DNA of 64,000 nt from Bermanella sp044597725 (lineage in GTDB: Bacteria > Pseudomonadota > Gammaproteobacteria > Pseudomonadales > Oceanobacteraceae): the NCBI RefSeq assembly GCF_044597725.1, contig NZ_CP139003.1:124001-188000 (forward strand), written 5' to 3'. Below, piece by piece: positions 57,033 through 64,000 of the stretch (the first letter of the stretch is position 1; every line of letters begins with the position of its first letter). The position numbers were made by a program, and so were the translations under genes. Below the pieces are notes generated by a model. That model had not been told where the DNA came from and searched no databases. It worked only from the letters and a program-made list of their open reading frames with translations.

Positions 57033-57941
57033 ATGAACGCACTGCGAACTCCACAAGAACGATTCAACCGTCTGTTAGACTACCCCTTCGAGCCCAATTA
57101 CCTAGACATAGACGGCCTGCGGATGCATTACGTGGACGAAGGCCCCGCCGAGGCAAAGCCCGTGTTGATGATGCACGGCGAACCATCTTGGTCCTACCTA
57201 TATCGTCACATGATTCCTATCTGTGCCGCTGCTGGGCATCGCGTCATTGCACCGGATCTGATTGGCTTTGGCAAATCTGACAAACCCGCTGATATCAATG
57301 ACTACAGCTATCAGGCCCATATGGACTGGATGCAGAGCTTTCTCGACCAGACCCAACTAACCGATATTACCTTGGTCTGTCAGGATTGGGGGTCGTTGTT
57401 AGGCTTACGACTGGCAGCAGAAAACCCTGAACGGTTCCGAGCTATTGTTCTGGGCAACGGCATGCTGCCCACTGGCGACCAGCCTCTGCCAAAAGCCTTC
57501 AAACTTTGGAAAGCCTTCGCAGTACATAGCCCCTGGTTTCCCATCGCACGTATCATCCAAAGCGGCAGCTTCCGCAAGATGGGGCCAGACGAGAAACGTG
57601 CCTATGATGCCCCTTTCCCCAACAAGAAATACAAAGCCGGCGCCCGAGCGTTTCCCAAGCTCGTTCCAGCTACGCCAAACGACCCAGCAACTGAAGCCAA
57701 CCGTGCCGCTTGGAAAATACTGGAAAAATGGGAGAAACCCTTCCTGACAACTTTTAGTAACGGCGACCCTGTGACCCGAGGCGGCGATAAATACATTCAG
57801 AGTCGCGTACCCGGCACCAAAGACCAACCCCACATCACCCTCACCGGCGGCCATTTCCTGCAGGAAGACTCACCGGTGCAATTCGCCAACGCCATAAACG
57901 ACCTAATTAAACGTATGGATAGCAAAAACGCAGAAGTCTGA
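57033..57941 (+). CDS. Haloalkane dehalogenase (HLD-I-like)
   Basis: 302 residues of the alpha/beta-hydrolase fold. HGEPSWSYLYR gives the oxyanion region; the nucleophile Asp is in CQDWGSLLGLRLA (about 118), acid Asp in SNGDPVT (about 246) and base His in GGHFLQED (about 274). The Trp after the nucleophile is typical of halide binding. HLDs replace halogen on alkanes with hydroxyl. I begin at the ATG at 57033, since GGAGA lies 6 bp upstream; the open frame to 56934 looks non-coding. The gene is GC-richer than its neighbours by eye and sits at the edge of an AT-rich region, suggesting transfer. Confidence 0.88.
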   Translation: MNALRTPQERFNRLLDYPFEPNYLDIDGLRMHYVDEGPAEAKPVLMMHGEPSWSYLYRHMIPICAAAGHRVIAPDLIGFGKSDKPADINDYSYQAHMDWMQSFLDQTQLTDITLVCQDWGSLLGLRLAAENPERFRAIVLGNGMLPTGDQPLPKAFKLWKAFAVHSPWFPIARIIQSGSFRKMGPDEKRAYDAPFPNKKYKAGARAFPKLVPATPNDPATEANRAAWKILEKWEKPFLTTFSNGDPVTRGGDKYIQSRVPGTKDQPHITLTGGHFLQEDSPVQFANAINDLIKRMDSKNAEV

Positions 57942-58102
57942 CCGAGCAAATAGGCAGGCTATCTTGGGGCAAATCTAGGATGCGAGTGACCAGAGACAAT
58001 GCGAACTCGCACCGGGTATTTTCTGATGTAAATTAACGATGCCGCTACAGTTAGCATTTAAAGATAAGTTACAGTAACGCTCTTTATTTTATATTCACGT
58101 TG

Positions 58103-58540
58103 TTATTTAAGTTCAGACAATACAAAACGCTGAGAGTCTTCAGGGTGGACTTTTATATCTATGGGATCACCAACTTTGTATTTAAATTGGAAATCTGGAT
58201 TGATACCCGAGAATGTAAGTTCGAAGTCTTTATAGGTAGCTGAAAGTATTACTGTATTTCGACCGTTTTTGCGGGTCGATGAAAGTGACATGTCCGAAAC
58301 GACAGCAGTATCTTCAATTGAAAAATCTTGTGCTTGCTGCTTCCAGCGTTCAAACTTCTTTATATCATGATTTAAAACAAGATACGTTATATAGAACACA
58401 AGTGTTAGCATCGCTCCTTGAACAATTGCCCCAACTGGTTGGAATGACGCATATAGAAACTTGTAGAAAATCAATCCCAAAAAAAGAAAATATGATATTG
58501 ATGTTATCAATAGTACAATTTTTTTGGTCGATATATCCAT
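58103..58540 (-). CDS. Two-helix membrane protein, array member 1 (DUF3592-like)
   Basis: 145 residues. Two membrane helices (about 7-28 and 37-57) are followed by a soluble part ending KVGDPIDIKVHPEDSQRFVL. DUF3592 proteins have this layout, with a G..v.V.v.P.....a block near the end. Here the tail reads like that block. Family assignment is tentative. It is the most downstream gene of the minus-strand array. A remnant related to its last residues occurs at 61918-61968. Function unknown. Confidence 0.6.
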   Translation of the reverse strand: MDISTKKIVLLITSISYFLFLGLIFYKFLYASFQPVGAIVQGAMLTLVFYITYLVLNHDIKKFERWKQQAQDFSIEDTAVVSDMSLSSTRKNGRNTVILSATYKDFELTFSGINPDFQFKYKVGDPIDIKVHPEDSQRFVLSELK

Positions 58541-58635
58541 ATTTAACCTATTAATATTAGTGTTTAACCTAGTTCAAATACTATCGTTAACAACTGGATT
58601 ATCAACAATGTACTGTCATTTCTACAACCCAAAAA

Positions 58636-59094
58636 CTAGCTTAATAACTTTTTTTCGTTGATCATTGCCTGTTGGGGGCGTCCGTCCACATACCTTACTG
58701 GAATAGAATCACCTTCTTTTATATAGTCTTTCAAATTAGCATTGAGAAAGTCAATAACGACTGTTTCACCCTCTATCTCAACGACTATATCTATCGGAGC
58801 TGTTGATGACATGTCATCGGTAGAGTATTCAATCTTTTTCACTCTTGCAAATGATTCCACATTACTAAAATAGTAAATGTAAAGATCTCGTCCTGAAACA
58901 AAGAGCAAAATAGAGACGAAAGCCAATGCTAGTAGCGCACCATATGGGGCGAAGAATAGATTTATTGTTGTATTTCCGACTACAAGGTCATCTCCCCAAC
59001 TCGGGAAACCACTCTCTATAAAGGAATAGAAGTAGGAAGCAAAGCGATAAAATAAATATATTGAAAAACCAAAAAGTACTTTCGATGCTAACAT
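58636..59094 (-). CDS. Two-helix membrane protein, array member 2 (DUF3592-like)
   Basis: 152 residues. The helices (about 7-24 and 48-70) are joined by a loop with GFPSWGDDLVVG and FAPYG, shared with members 3 and 4. The soluble part has VEIEGETVVIDFL and ends KEGDSIPVRYVDGRPQQAMI, the G(D/S)..PVRY....P..A pattern of DUF3592. Start ATG at 59094. The reaction or partner is unknown. Confidence 0.6.
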   Translation of the reverse strand: MLASKVLFGFSIYLFYRFASYFYSFIESGFPSWGDDLVVGNTTINLFFAPYGALLALAFVSILLFVSGRDLYIYYFSNVESFARVKKIEYSTDDMSSTAPIDIVVEIEGETVVIDFLNANLKDYIKEGDSIPVRYVDGRPQQAMINEKKLLS

Positions 59095-59137
59095 TAATTA
59101 ACCTATATAACCTTAAATTACTTTATATCTTGACTAC

Positions 59138-59854
59138 TTAATTGGTCGGTATCGAAACTTCGAAATCATCACCTTCGCCATCAATACAGCATGGGATAAT
59201 CATTCCTGGCACAAACTTCATGATATTCTCATCGTCAACTCTGTGTTCAAAGCTGGCCTTTCGTACAGGCTGATTATCTCGTATAACCTCACCCACTAAC
59301 TCGTATGTTAAACTCTCGTTTGTTGGATTTATTTCAAATAACTTGAACTTGGCATTAGTGCATTCTTGAGATACTTGAGTTTTACTACTCTGATCTCTAG
59401 AGATAGATATTGCATCAGAAGGAATAATTGCGATTTCTGGCTTATCTATTTGATACTTTATTGGTATCTTATCTCCTATATCAAACTCAAACCCAAGGTC
59501 ACTTGACTGATCCTTAAACAACCCTAATGTTCCTTCATATCTAATCTCTATATCAATCAAAGGCTTATTATTTACACGATTAGTCGATTGCTTTATTGAT
59601 ATTATGGTTCCGAATGTAAGCTCATTTGCTAAATACTTTTCTATATAATATGACTTTCCTAATGTGTACACCATCGAGCTCAGTATAAAGATAATAAGTA
59701 TATGCCCATAAGGAGCCAATACACCAGTACGATTTATATTATCAATAAAACCTAAATGGGGGTGTGATTCATAGCTAGGAAACCCAACACTAAAAAGTTT
59801 ATAGATATTCATAACTATGAACATCAACAGAATTATAATCGCTATTATTCTCAC
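59138..59854 (-). CDS. Two-helix membrane protein with C-terminal module, array member 3
   Basis: 238 residues. The core has two helices, the shared GFPSYESHPHLG and LAPYG loop, and the block FDIGDKIPIKYQIDKPEIAI. A second module follows (about 165-235), AKFKLFEINPTNESLTYELV to IPCCIDGEGDDFEVSIPTN, containing GEVIRDNQPVRKASFEHRVD. This module recurs in member 5 and in two remnants. The start is GTG at 59854, with GGTTGGG upstream. The module also ends in an IPC.I.G.GDD block, suggesting a second copy of the same fold. Confidence 0.65.
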   Translation of the reverse strand: MRIIAIIILLMFIVMNIYKLFSVGFPSYESHPHLGFIDNINRTGVLAPYGHILIIFILSSMVYTLGKSYYIEKYLANELTFGTIISIKQSTNRVNNKPLIDIEIRYEGTLGLFKDQSSDLGFEFDIGDKIPIKYQIDKPEIAIIPSDAISISRDQSSKTQVSQECTNAKFKLFEINPTNESLTYELVGEVIRDNQPVRKASFEHRVDDENIMKFVPGMIIPCCIDGEGDDFEVSIPTN

Positions 59855-60008
59855 ACTAACCCAACCATATTAAATTTTATATTACCGTAAAATCAATCAC
59901 ATTGATGCGTCAACCATCTACTGATTGAAAAGTAAATAATACTTCAGAACACACCAGATATTAGGAAGCACTTTCATGCTTTACCATTACACTAATTCTA
60001 ACGTAACC

Positions 60009-60430
60009 CTATACGGATAACATAGAAATTTCGAGATCATCACCTTCGCCATGAATACAGCATGGGATAATCATTCCTGGCACACACTTCATGATATTTT
60101 CATCGTCCGTTTTGGGACCTGTATAAGTAGCAAGATATGCCCCAACTACCAGATCACTTTCATTATTTTTTACCAAATCAGAATTACCTGTTCAAGCATC
60201 CTTTATTACTGAAAATGTTATTACTTCATTGTATTTATCTGCCGCCTGAATCGTAACGGCCATTTGAATAATTGCAATAGTATTATGTGTAATTTCATTC
60301 ACGATACTTTTTGTTATCTTTTCTTGCTTAGCAAAAATTAATTGGCCGAGATAACGACCACAAAAATGATGGCACCATGTTGCCCACCCCATCCAAAGAC
60401 TTTGGGTGAGCTTATGTATTTCAATAAACG
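60009..60430 (-). pseudogene. Decayed array member with in-frame stop and shared C-terminal tail
   Basis: The minus strand reads LIFAKQEKITKSIVNEITHN to VIKDA, then a TGA, then continues in the same frame to DDENIMKCVPGMIIPCCIHG and GDDLEISMLSV before a stop at 60009. The last 33 codons are close to the module of members 3 and 5 (about five mismatches to member 3 over some 85 bp by eye). The upstream part looks like a frameshifted DUF3592-like core (a short membrane-like stretch AIIFVVVISAN lies in another frame). One stop and one frameshift are enough to call it broken. A 66-residue piece at 60192-60392 is open but unlikely to be functional. Confidence 0.6.
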
Positions 60431-60433
60431 TTA

Positions 60434-60889
60434 TTAGAGATTAGCTTCTGAGTCGACTAGTATAATTGCTTGGGATGGTTTCGATTTATTAAATTTAATA
60501 GGGATTTGGCTGCCAACAGGATACTTAAACCCCAGATCTCCAGTCTGATTTTTGAATAGTATACTTAGGTCAAGAAACTCTACTTCAAGATTTACGAGAG
60601 GTTTATTATTTAACCTAGTATTCGAATAGGTAATTGCTTTCACAACCCCAGTCATCTCTGTATCAACAACTTTCTCAATGTAGATAGATTTTATGATTGC
60701 GAATATTAAACCACCTGTAATAGCTGCGACAAAGATTCGGGCGTAAGGCTCTAAAAATCCCGAGTGGAACAAACTCTGCCAATAGCTTAGGTTAGGATGC
60801 TTCTCGTAGCTAGGGAATCCTCTTAGATATACACCATATAGAGCTTCAAAGGTAATATATAAAAGCGCAAGTATTGCAATTAATTTCAT
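60434..60889 (-). CDS. Two-helix membrane protein, array member 4 (DUF3592-like)
   Basis: 151 residues. Two helices, loop with GFPSYEKHPNLSYWQS and LEPYA, then TRLNNKPLVNLEVEFLDLS and YPVGSQIPIKFNKSKPSQAI. It is the closest relative of member 3 in the core (shared NNKPL, GFPSYE.HP) but ends without the C-terminal module. The decayed gene just downstream may be its lost module. Start ATG at 60889. Confidence 0.65.
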   Translation of the reverse strand: MKLIAILALLYITFEALYGVYLRGFPSYEKHPNLSYWQSLFHSGFLEPYARIFVAAITGGLIFAIIKSIYIEKVVDTEMTGVVKAITYSNTRLNNKPLVNLEVEFLDLSILFKNQTGDLGFKYPVGSQIPIKFNKSKPSQAIILVDSEANL

Positions 60890-61148
60890 TTTTTTATACC
60901 TATGAATCTTTGATTTATAAAGCCGTCGACGGTATCTGGCATATCCTTAAGATTTGAGGCTCCTCTCTCGAATATCAATTGATACTTCCCATTACTGTGT
61001 TAGAGATTGCGAAAGCTGTTAAGTTAGCAGCTTAGACTCCTGCTATAAACGACGATTCAGTAACACAACCTCAAATAATGATAATATAATTTTGGTTTCC
61101 ACTAAAAAATAGGAGCGTTATTTTTCCTAGACTTCCATGAGTTGCTGC

Positions 61149-61844
61149 TTAGGTGATCGACATAGAAATTTCGAGATCATCTCCTTCGCCTTCAATACGG
61201 CAGGGGATAATCATTCCTGGCACAAACTTCATAATACTTTCATCATCTATTCTGTGTTCAAGGCTGGCCTTTCGTATAGGCTGATTATCTCTTATAACCT
61301 CACCAACTAAGGCGTATATTGAGTTCTCATTTTTTGGGTTTATCTCAAGTAATTTAAATTTTGCATTTATATCAAGTTCAGTTAAACCGTTTTCGCCTTT
61401 TAGTCTAATTGTTTCTTCAAGATCGATATGAGAATTGGTCAGATTTTCTTTTTCATAATAGATCACTGCATCATCACCAATCTTTAAATGAAATTGAACA
61501 GCCTCATCTAACGCATCAAACGATTTTGATATACCTTCGTATTCTACTGTCACTTTAAATCTTGGTGCATTACCTACACGTATGCCTGAATATTCGATAT
61601 TAAATATTGTTCCTATAGTACGATGTTTGTGCTTAGATTTATTTTCTATTCCTAATGACAGAAATACAGTATTTATTGAGGTATAACATGCAAAAATAAC
61701 GATAAGTACAACAAGATAAGGTGTAATATTATGTTTAAAACTAATCGAAGTATCCCATGGAGGATGATTAAAAACATGACTATTAAAAATTGATGCAAAT
61801 ATTAGTATCAATACTATAGCTGAGACGATAACAATTCTTTTCAT
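61149..61844 (-). CDS. Two-helix membrane protein with C-terminal module, array member 5
   Basis: About 231 residues. The core differs strongly from the other members (HPPWDTSISFKHNITPY in the loop; KIGDDAVIYYEKENLTNSHI block), while the C-terminal module (about 160-231, AKFKLLEINPKNENSIYALV to IPCRIEGEGDDLEISMSIT) is very similar to member 3. I use the ATG at 61844 with AAGGTGG upstream; a GTG at 61853 is possible. Downstream lies the decayed copy region. Confidence 0.65.
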   Translation of the reverse strand: MKRIVIVSAIVLILIFASIFNSHVFNHPPWDTSISFKHNITPYLVVLIVIFACYTSINTVFLSLGIENKSKHKHRTIGTIFNIEYSGIRVGNAPRFKVTVEYEGISKSFDALDEAVQFHLKIGDDAVIYYEKENLTNSHIDLEETIRLKGENGLTELDINAKFKLLEINPKNENSIYALVGEVIRDNQPIRKASLEHRIDDESIMKFVPGMIIPCRIEGEGDDLEISMSIT

Positions 61845-61917
61845 TAATTCCACCTTTCATTGCTAGAATGGAACTAACAATAAACATTTTCGGCATTTAA
61901 ATGGTCCACTTCCGAAA

Positions 61918-61968
61918 TTAGCTTAGCTCAGCTAATACAAACTGATAATGGTCTTCTGGATGTTCATT
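61918..61968 (-). pseudogene. Remnant resembling the end of array member 1
   Basis: The minus strand encodes NEHPEDHYQFVLAELS followed by a stop, matching VHPEDSQRFVLSELK at the end of member 1. There is no intact gene upstream in this frame, so it is a decayed copy. About 16 codons only. Confidence 0.5.
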
Positions 61969-62072
61969 TTACAACTAAATTGTGCGCGATTCTATCAGGC
62001 TAAAAAGAGGTATAATTCTACGTCTGAGCAATATTCTTGCTGTCATGATTCTTAGTTATACAGAACCTTAAC

Positions 62073-62135
62073 TTACCCTAGCATCAATGACACTGATAAG
62101 TCATCGCAAGTTCCTTTTATTGTGCAGGGTATCAC
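62073..62135 (-). pseudogene. Remnant of the shared C-terminal module, out of frame with member 6
   Basis: In another frame past the member 6 stop, the minus strand reads VIPCTIKGTCDDLSVSLMLG then stop, matching IIPCRIEGEGDDLEISMSIT of member 5. Most of the module is missing between the end of the core of member 6 and this remnant. Confidence 0.5.
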
Positions 62136-62592
62136 TGTTATAAAAAATATCTAGGTATGCTTTATTCTTATCCTTCTCATCATAATAAACTACTATTTCA
62201 TCTCCCTCATAAAGTTTATCTTTAACCAATTCCCTATCAAGAGAAAAGGTCTTGGAGTATCCACTATAGTTTACGGTGACTCGCGTGATCTCATCATCAA
62301 CGACTAAGTTTAGCACTATCCCATGCGCTTTAATTGGCACGTTGGAAACATTCAACTGTGTTAGTTTATTTTTTACAATACTAGGTATTTGTAGAACACG
62401 TGGGGTAATCGCCAAAAATAATACCATGAATGAGGCGATCAAGAATCCAAAGATCATATTTAAATTTTGATAAAAATGATTTAAGTAACCTAACTCCCTA
62501 TATTCCTCATGCATACTCAGAAACTGAAGATTGTATGAAAACAAGACAGTTATGATTATAGATATTAGAGCACTTAAAACGATATTAGCCAT
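62101..62592 (-). CDS. Two-helix membrane protein, array member 6 (truncated C-terminus)
   Basis: About 163 residues. Helices near 5-25 and 45-65, then VTVNYSGYSKTFSLDREL and LYEGDEIVVYYDEKDKNKAY. The last 12 residues (NSDTLHNKRNLR) come from reading the tail remnant of the shared module in the wrong frame, so this gene probably lost its module by deletion with frameshift. I start at the ATG at 62592 with AAGGTG upstream; a GTG at 62601 is the alternative. It begins 10 bp after the stop of member 7. Confidence 0.65.
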   Translation of the reverse strand: MANIVLSALISIIITVLFSYNLQFLSMHEEYRELGYLNHFYQNLNMIFGFLIASFMVLFLAITPRVLQIPSIVKNKLTQLNVSNVPIKAHGIVLNLVVDDEITRVTVNYSGYSKTFSLDRELVKDKLYEGDEIVVYYDEKDKNKAYLDIFYNSDTLHNKRNLR

Positions 62593-62602
62593 ATAATACA
62601 CC

Positions 62603-62977
62603 TTACTGATAATTCACATTAGCTTGATCAGGCTTCTTGGAATTGTAAGAAATCTCTACAAAATCTCCTACTGAGACCTCATGAATAAAGCTTGGGGGAA
62701 GGTTTTTAAATTTTTTAATTCTGTCTAGGTAGCCTATTTCGGCATCATGTAGAGGTTGATGTGGTCCACCTAAGAAGGTTCCATTCGCTCTAATGCTAAT
62801 TACTTGACCACGAGTAGTCGAGTCATAAGACTTTTTTTCAAATCCTGGTGATAATAAACTCCATGCCAGATAGAAACTAAAAGCACCACCTATTAGCCAT
62901 GATAGATTTGTCTGAGCGAACGTCATTATTATAGACAATACACCCATGAAAAGGGCCATGTAGCCATACGTATTCAT
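62603..62977 (-). CDS. Two-helix membrane protein, array member 7 (DUF3592-like)
   Basis: 124 residues. One or two short helices at the N-terminus (about 5-45), then RGQVISIRANGTFLGGPHQP, a pattern like the A.G.V.si part of DUF3592, and ending EVSVGDFVEISYNSKKPDQANV with the G.....Y..KP..A block. It is the most upstream array gene. GGTGGG lies before the ATG at 62977. Confidence 0.65.
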   Translation of the reverse strand: MNTYGYMALFMGVLSIIMTFAQTNLSWLIGGAFSFYLAWSLLSPGFEKKSYDSTTRGQVISIRANGTFLGGPHQPLHDAEIGYLDRIKKFKNLPPSFIHEVSVGDFVEISYNSKKPDQANVNYQ

Positions 62978-63351
62978 TTACCCACCATTGTTATTTTTGC
63001 ATTTACAATATTAATATTCGTTTTCATAATGTACATTACTTGTCTTTGCTAGAACCTGTTATCGTTTTGGATAATACTGCCTCCCTTGATACTTTCTTCG
63101 ATTAAAGCACGCAAGTTCGTTAAATGAACTCTCTTTACTTTTATACATTCATCCCGATAAATATAACGAACATAAAAGTAAACATATGCAGCATGTACTT
63201 TTTTATTTTTACATCCATTAGAATTCCTTTGTTTTTATCTTCTATAAGAAAACCAGAATGGGTGGCCAATTTAAGTCCACCAAATATTTTACGTGTAAGC
63301 CCTGCTTGAACTGATGATTTCATACCAAAGAAATTATCAGAGGAGGCACTT
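62978..63351. pseudogene. Spacer with a possible gene fragment cut by the IS element
   Basis: A minus-strand open frame at 63141-63323 (60 codons) begins MKSSVQAGLTRKIFGGLKLA, ends with a hydrophobic stretch (MLHMFTFMFVIFIGMNV), and continues open upstream to the IS boundary (ASSDNFFG before the ATG). No ribosome site is seen. I read it as the 3' end of a gene interrupted by the IS element; family unknown. The other 160 bp show nothing I can support. Confidence 0.35.
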
Positions 63352-64000
63352 TGTAGTGGTCAACTAAATCTGGTCACAAGTTAAGAGGCAAGCTTATATC
63401 TTGCCTCAGCTGCAGCGGGTGTTAACCCACCATTAAAAGTATGTGGTCTAAACCGACTATAATAATCGGTTATATATCGCGACACTTCAGATCTCGCTTC
63501 AATAAAGGATTGATAACCCGTCGATGGCATCCATTCTGTTTTAAAGCTTCTTAAGAATCGTTCCATCGGTGCGTTGTCCCAACAATTTCCTCTGCGACTC
63601 ATACTTTGCTTAATCTGTAAGCGCCATAGTGTTTGTCTAAATTTCAAGCTTGTATAGTGACAGCCTTGATCCGAGTGAAACATTAAACCTTTTGGCCTGC
63701 CACGCGCTTCAAAGGCTAGGCGTAATGCCTTCGAAGTTAGCTCACTATCTGGTGAATGGGACATAGTCCAGCCAACAACTTGTCTTGCATACAGATCCAA
63801 TACAACCGCTAAATAAGCCCAGCGCTTGCCTGTCCAAATATAAGTCACATCACCACACCACACTTGGTTTGGTTGCTCAGCTTTAAACTGACGATTAAGC
63901 CTATTAGCAATGGATACATGCTCGCTGCCGCCCCGTTTATAACTATGGGACGGTAGTTGGCAGCTCACTATATTAAGTTCTTTCATACGCTTAGTGGCAA
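63352..64000 (-). mobile_element. IS3-family insertion sequence (partial, runs off window)
   Basis: The transposase reading frame lies within it. The end next to the array begins TGTAGTGGTCAACTAAATC, so on the minus strand it finishes in CA as IS3 elements do. The other end lies outside the window, so no target duplication can be checked. Confidence 0.75.
63381..64000 (-). CDS. IS3-family transposase OrfB, C-terminal part
   Basis: The visible part (about 206 codons) is the rve integrase core: DDE Asp in QVWCGDVTYIW, second Asp in MFHSDQGCHYTS and Glu in MERFLRSFKTEW, with RRGNCWDNAPMERF as typical for IS3 OrfB. Reading is open upstream of the first visible ATG (63986) to the window end, so the N-terminal part is outside. 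It catalyses cut and join of the element. OrfA is not visible. Confidence 0.92.
   Translation of the reverse strand, partial: ATKRMKELNIVSCQLPSHSYKRGGSEHVSIANRLNRQFKAEQPNQVWCGDVTYIWTGKRWAYLAVVLDLYARQVVGWTMSHSPDSELTSKALRLAFEARGRPKGLMFHSDQGCHYTSLKFRQTLWRLQIKQSMSRRGNCWDNAPMERFLRSFKTEWMPSTGYQSFIEARSEVSRYITDYYSRFRPHTFNGGLTPAAAEARYKLAS

Noticed and set aside
60185..60195. In-frame TGA as a selenocysteine codon
   Set aside because: No SECIS-like structure could be supported and the neighbouring copies have no Cys at this place; decay explains it better.
1..64000. tRNA, rRNA and CRISPR signals
   Set aside because: No tRNA-like TpsiC arm with acceptor pairing, rRNA block or regularly spaced repeat set was seen on reading through the window.

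Overview
The window looks like chromosome from a marine gammaproteobacterium of the Oceanospirillales type. The evidence is the conserved block miaB-phoH-ybeY-ybeX-lnt, gammaproteobacterial glnE, argA and ilvD, moderate GC by eye, and a lifestyle set of compatible-solute use (ectoine catabolism, BCCT uptake), alkane oxidation (AlkB) and hydroxamate siderophore production. I cannot name the species from this sequence alone. I see no rRNA, tRNA or CRISPR array.

Layout. 1-3140 (minus): a metal-uptake group made of a ZnuD-like TonB receptor cut by the window edge, a His-rich AztD-like lipoprotein and a small His-rich protein. 3359-4576: Bcr/CflA MFS exporter. 4634-9855 (minus): ectoine-degradation operon in transcription order doeB2-doeD-doeA-doeC. 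10090-12689: DUF294 signalling protein plus a DnaQ-type exonuclease. 12774-15633 (minus): BCCT transporter and K+ channel. 15717-23788: glnE, ilvE, trpS, a ChaC-like gene, a CLC protein and a HIT protein. 23997-31693: Fur-box-led siderophore operon of the bisucaberin/putrebactin type (decarboxylase, N-hydroxylase, MFS exporter, fused GNAT-NIS synthetase, membrane acyltransferase). 31782-47238: YebC-like, c-di-GMP phosphodiesterase, alkB behind twin operator-like sites, YtoQ, SDR, modABC, a small exonuclease, GspE/PilB-type ATPase, CYTH-CHAD, argA and an unknown receiver-like protein. 47244-56844: AraC regulator, ilvD, two small unknowns and miaB to lnt. 57033-64000: accessory region with a GC-richer haloalkane dehalogenase, then an AT-rich one-strand array of small two-helix membrane proteins (DUF3592-like) with decayed copies, ending in an IS3-family element that runs off the window.

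How the genes work together. The doe operon should convert ectoine to aspartate via N-acetyl-diaminobutyrate, diaminobutyrate and aspartate semialdehyde; the nearby BCCT carrier is a plausible solute importer. The siderophore operon encodes diamine formation, N-hydroxylation, acylation and NIS condensation, plus export. It has no receptor gene here, and a tightly coupled membrane acyltransferase of unknown role closes it.

The most unusual part is the paralogue array at 58103-62977. Its members share a two-helix core and a GFPS...PY loop. Two intact members and two remnants share a C-terminal module that is nearly identical at DNA level while the N-terminal halves have diverged, pointing to duplication and recombination. 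Its function is unknown.
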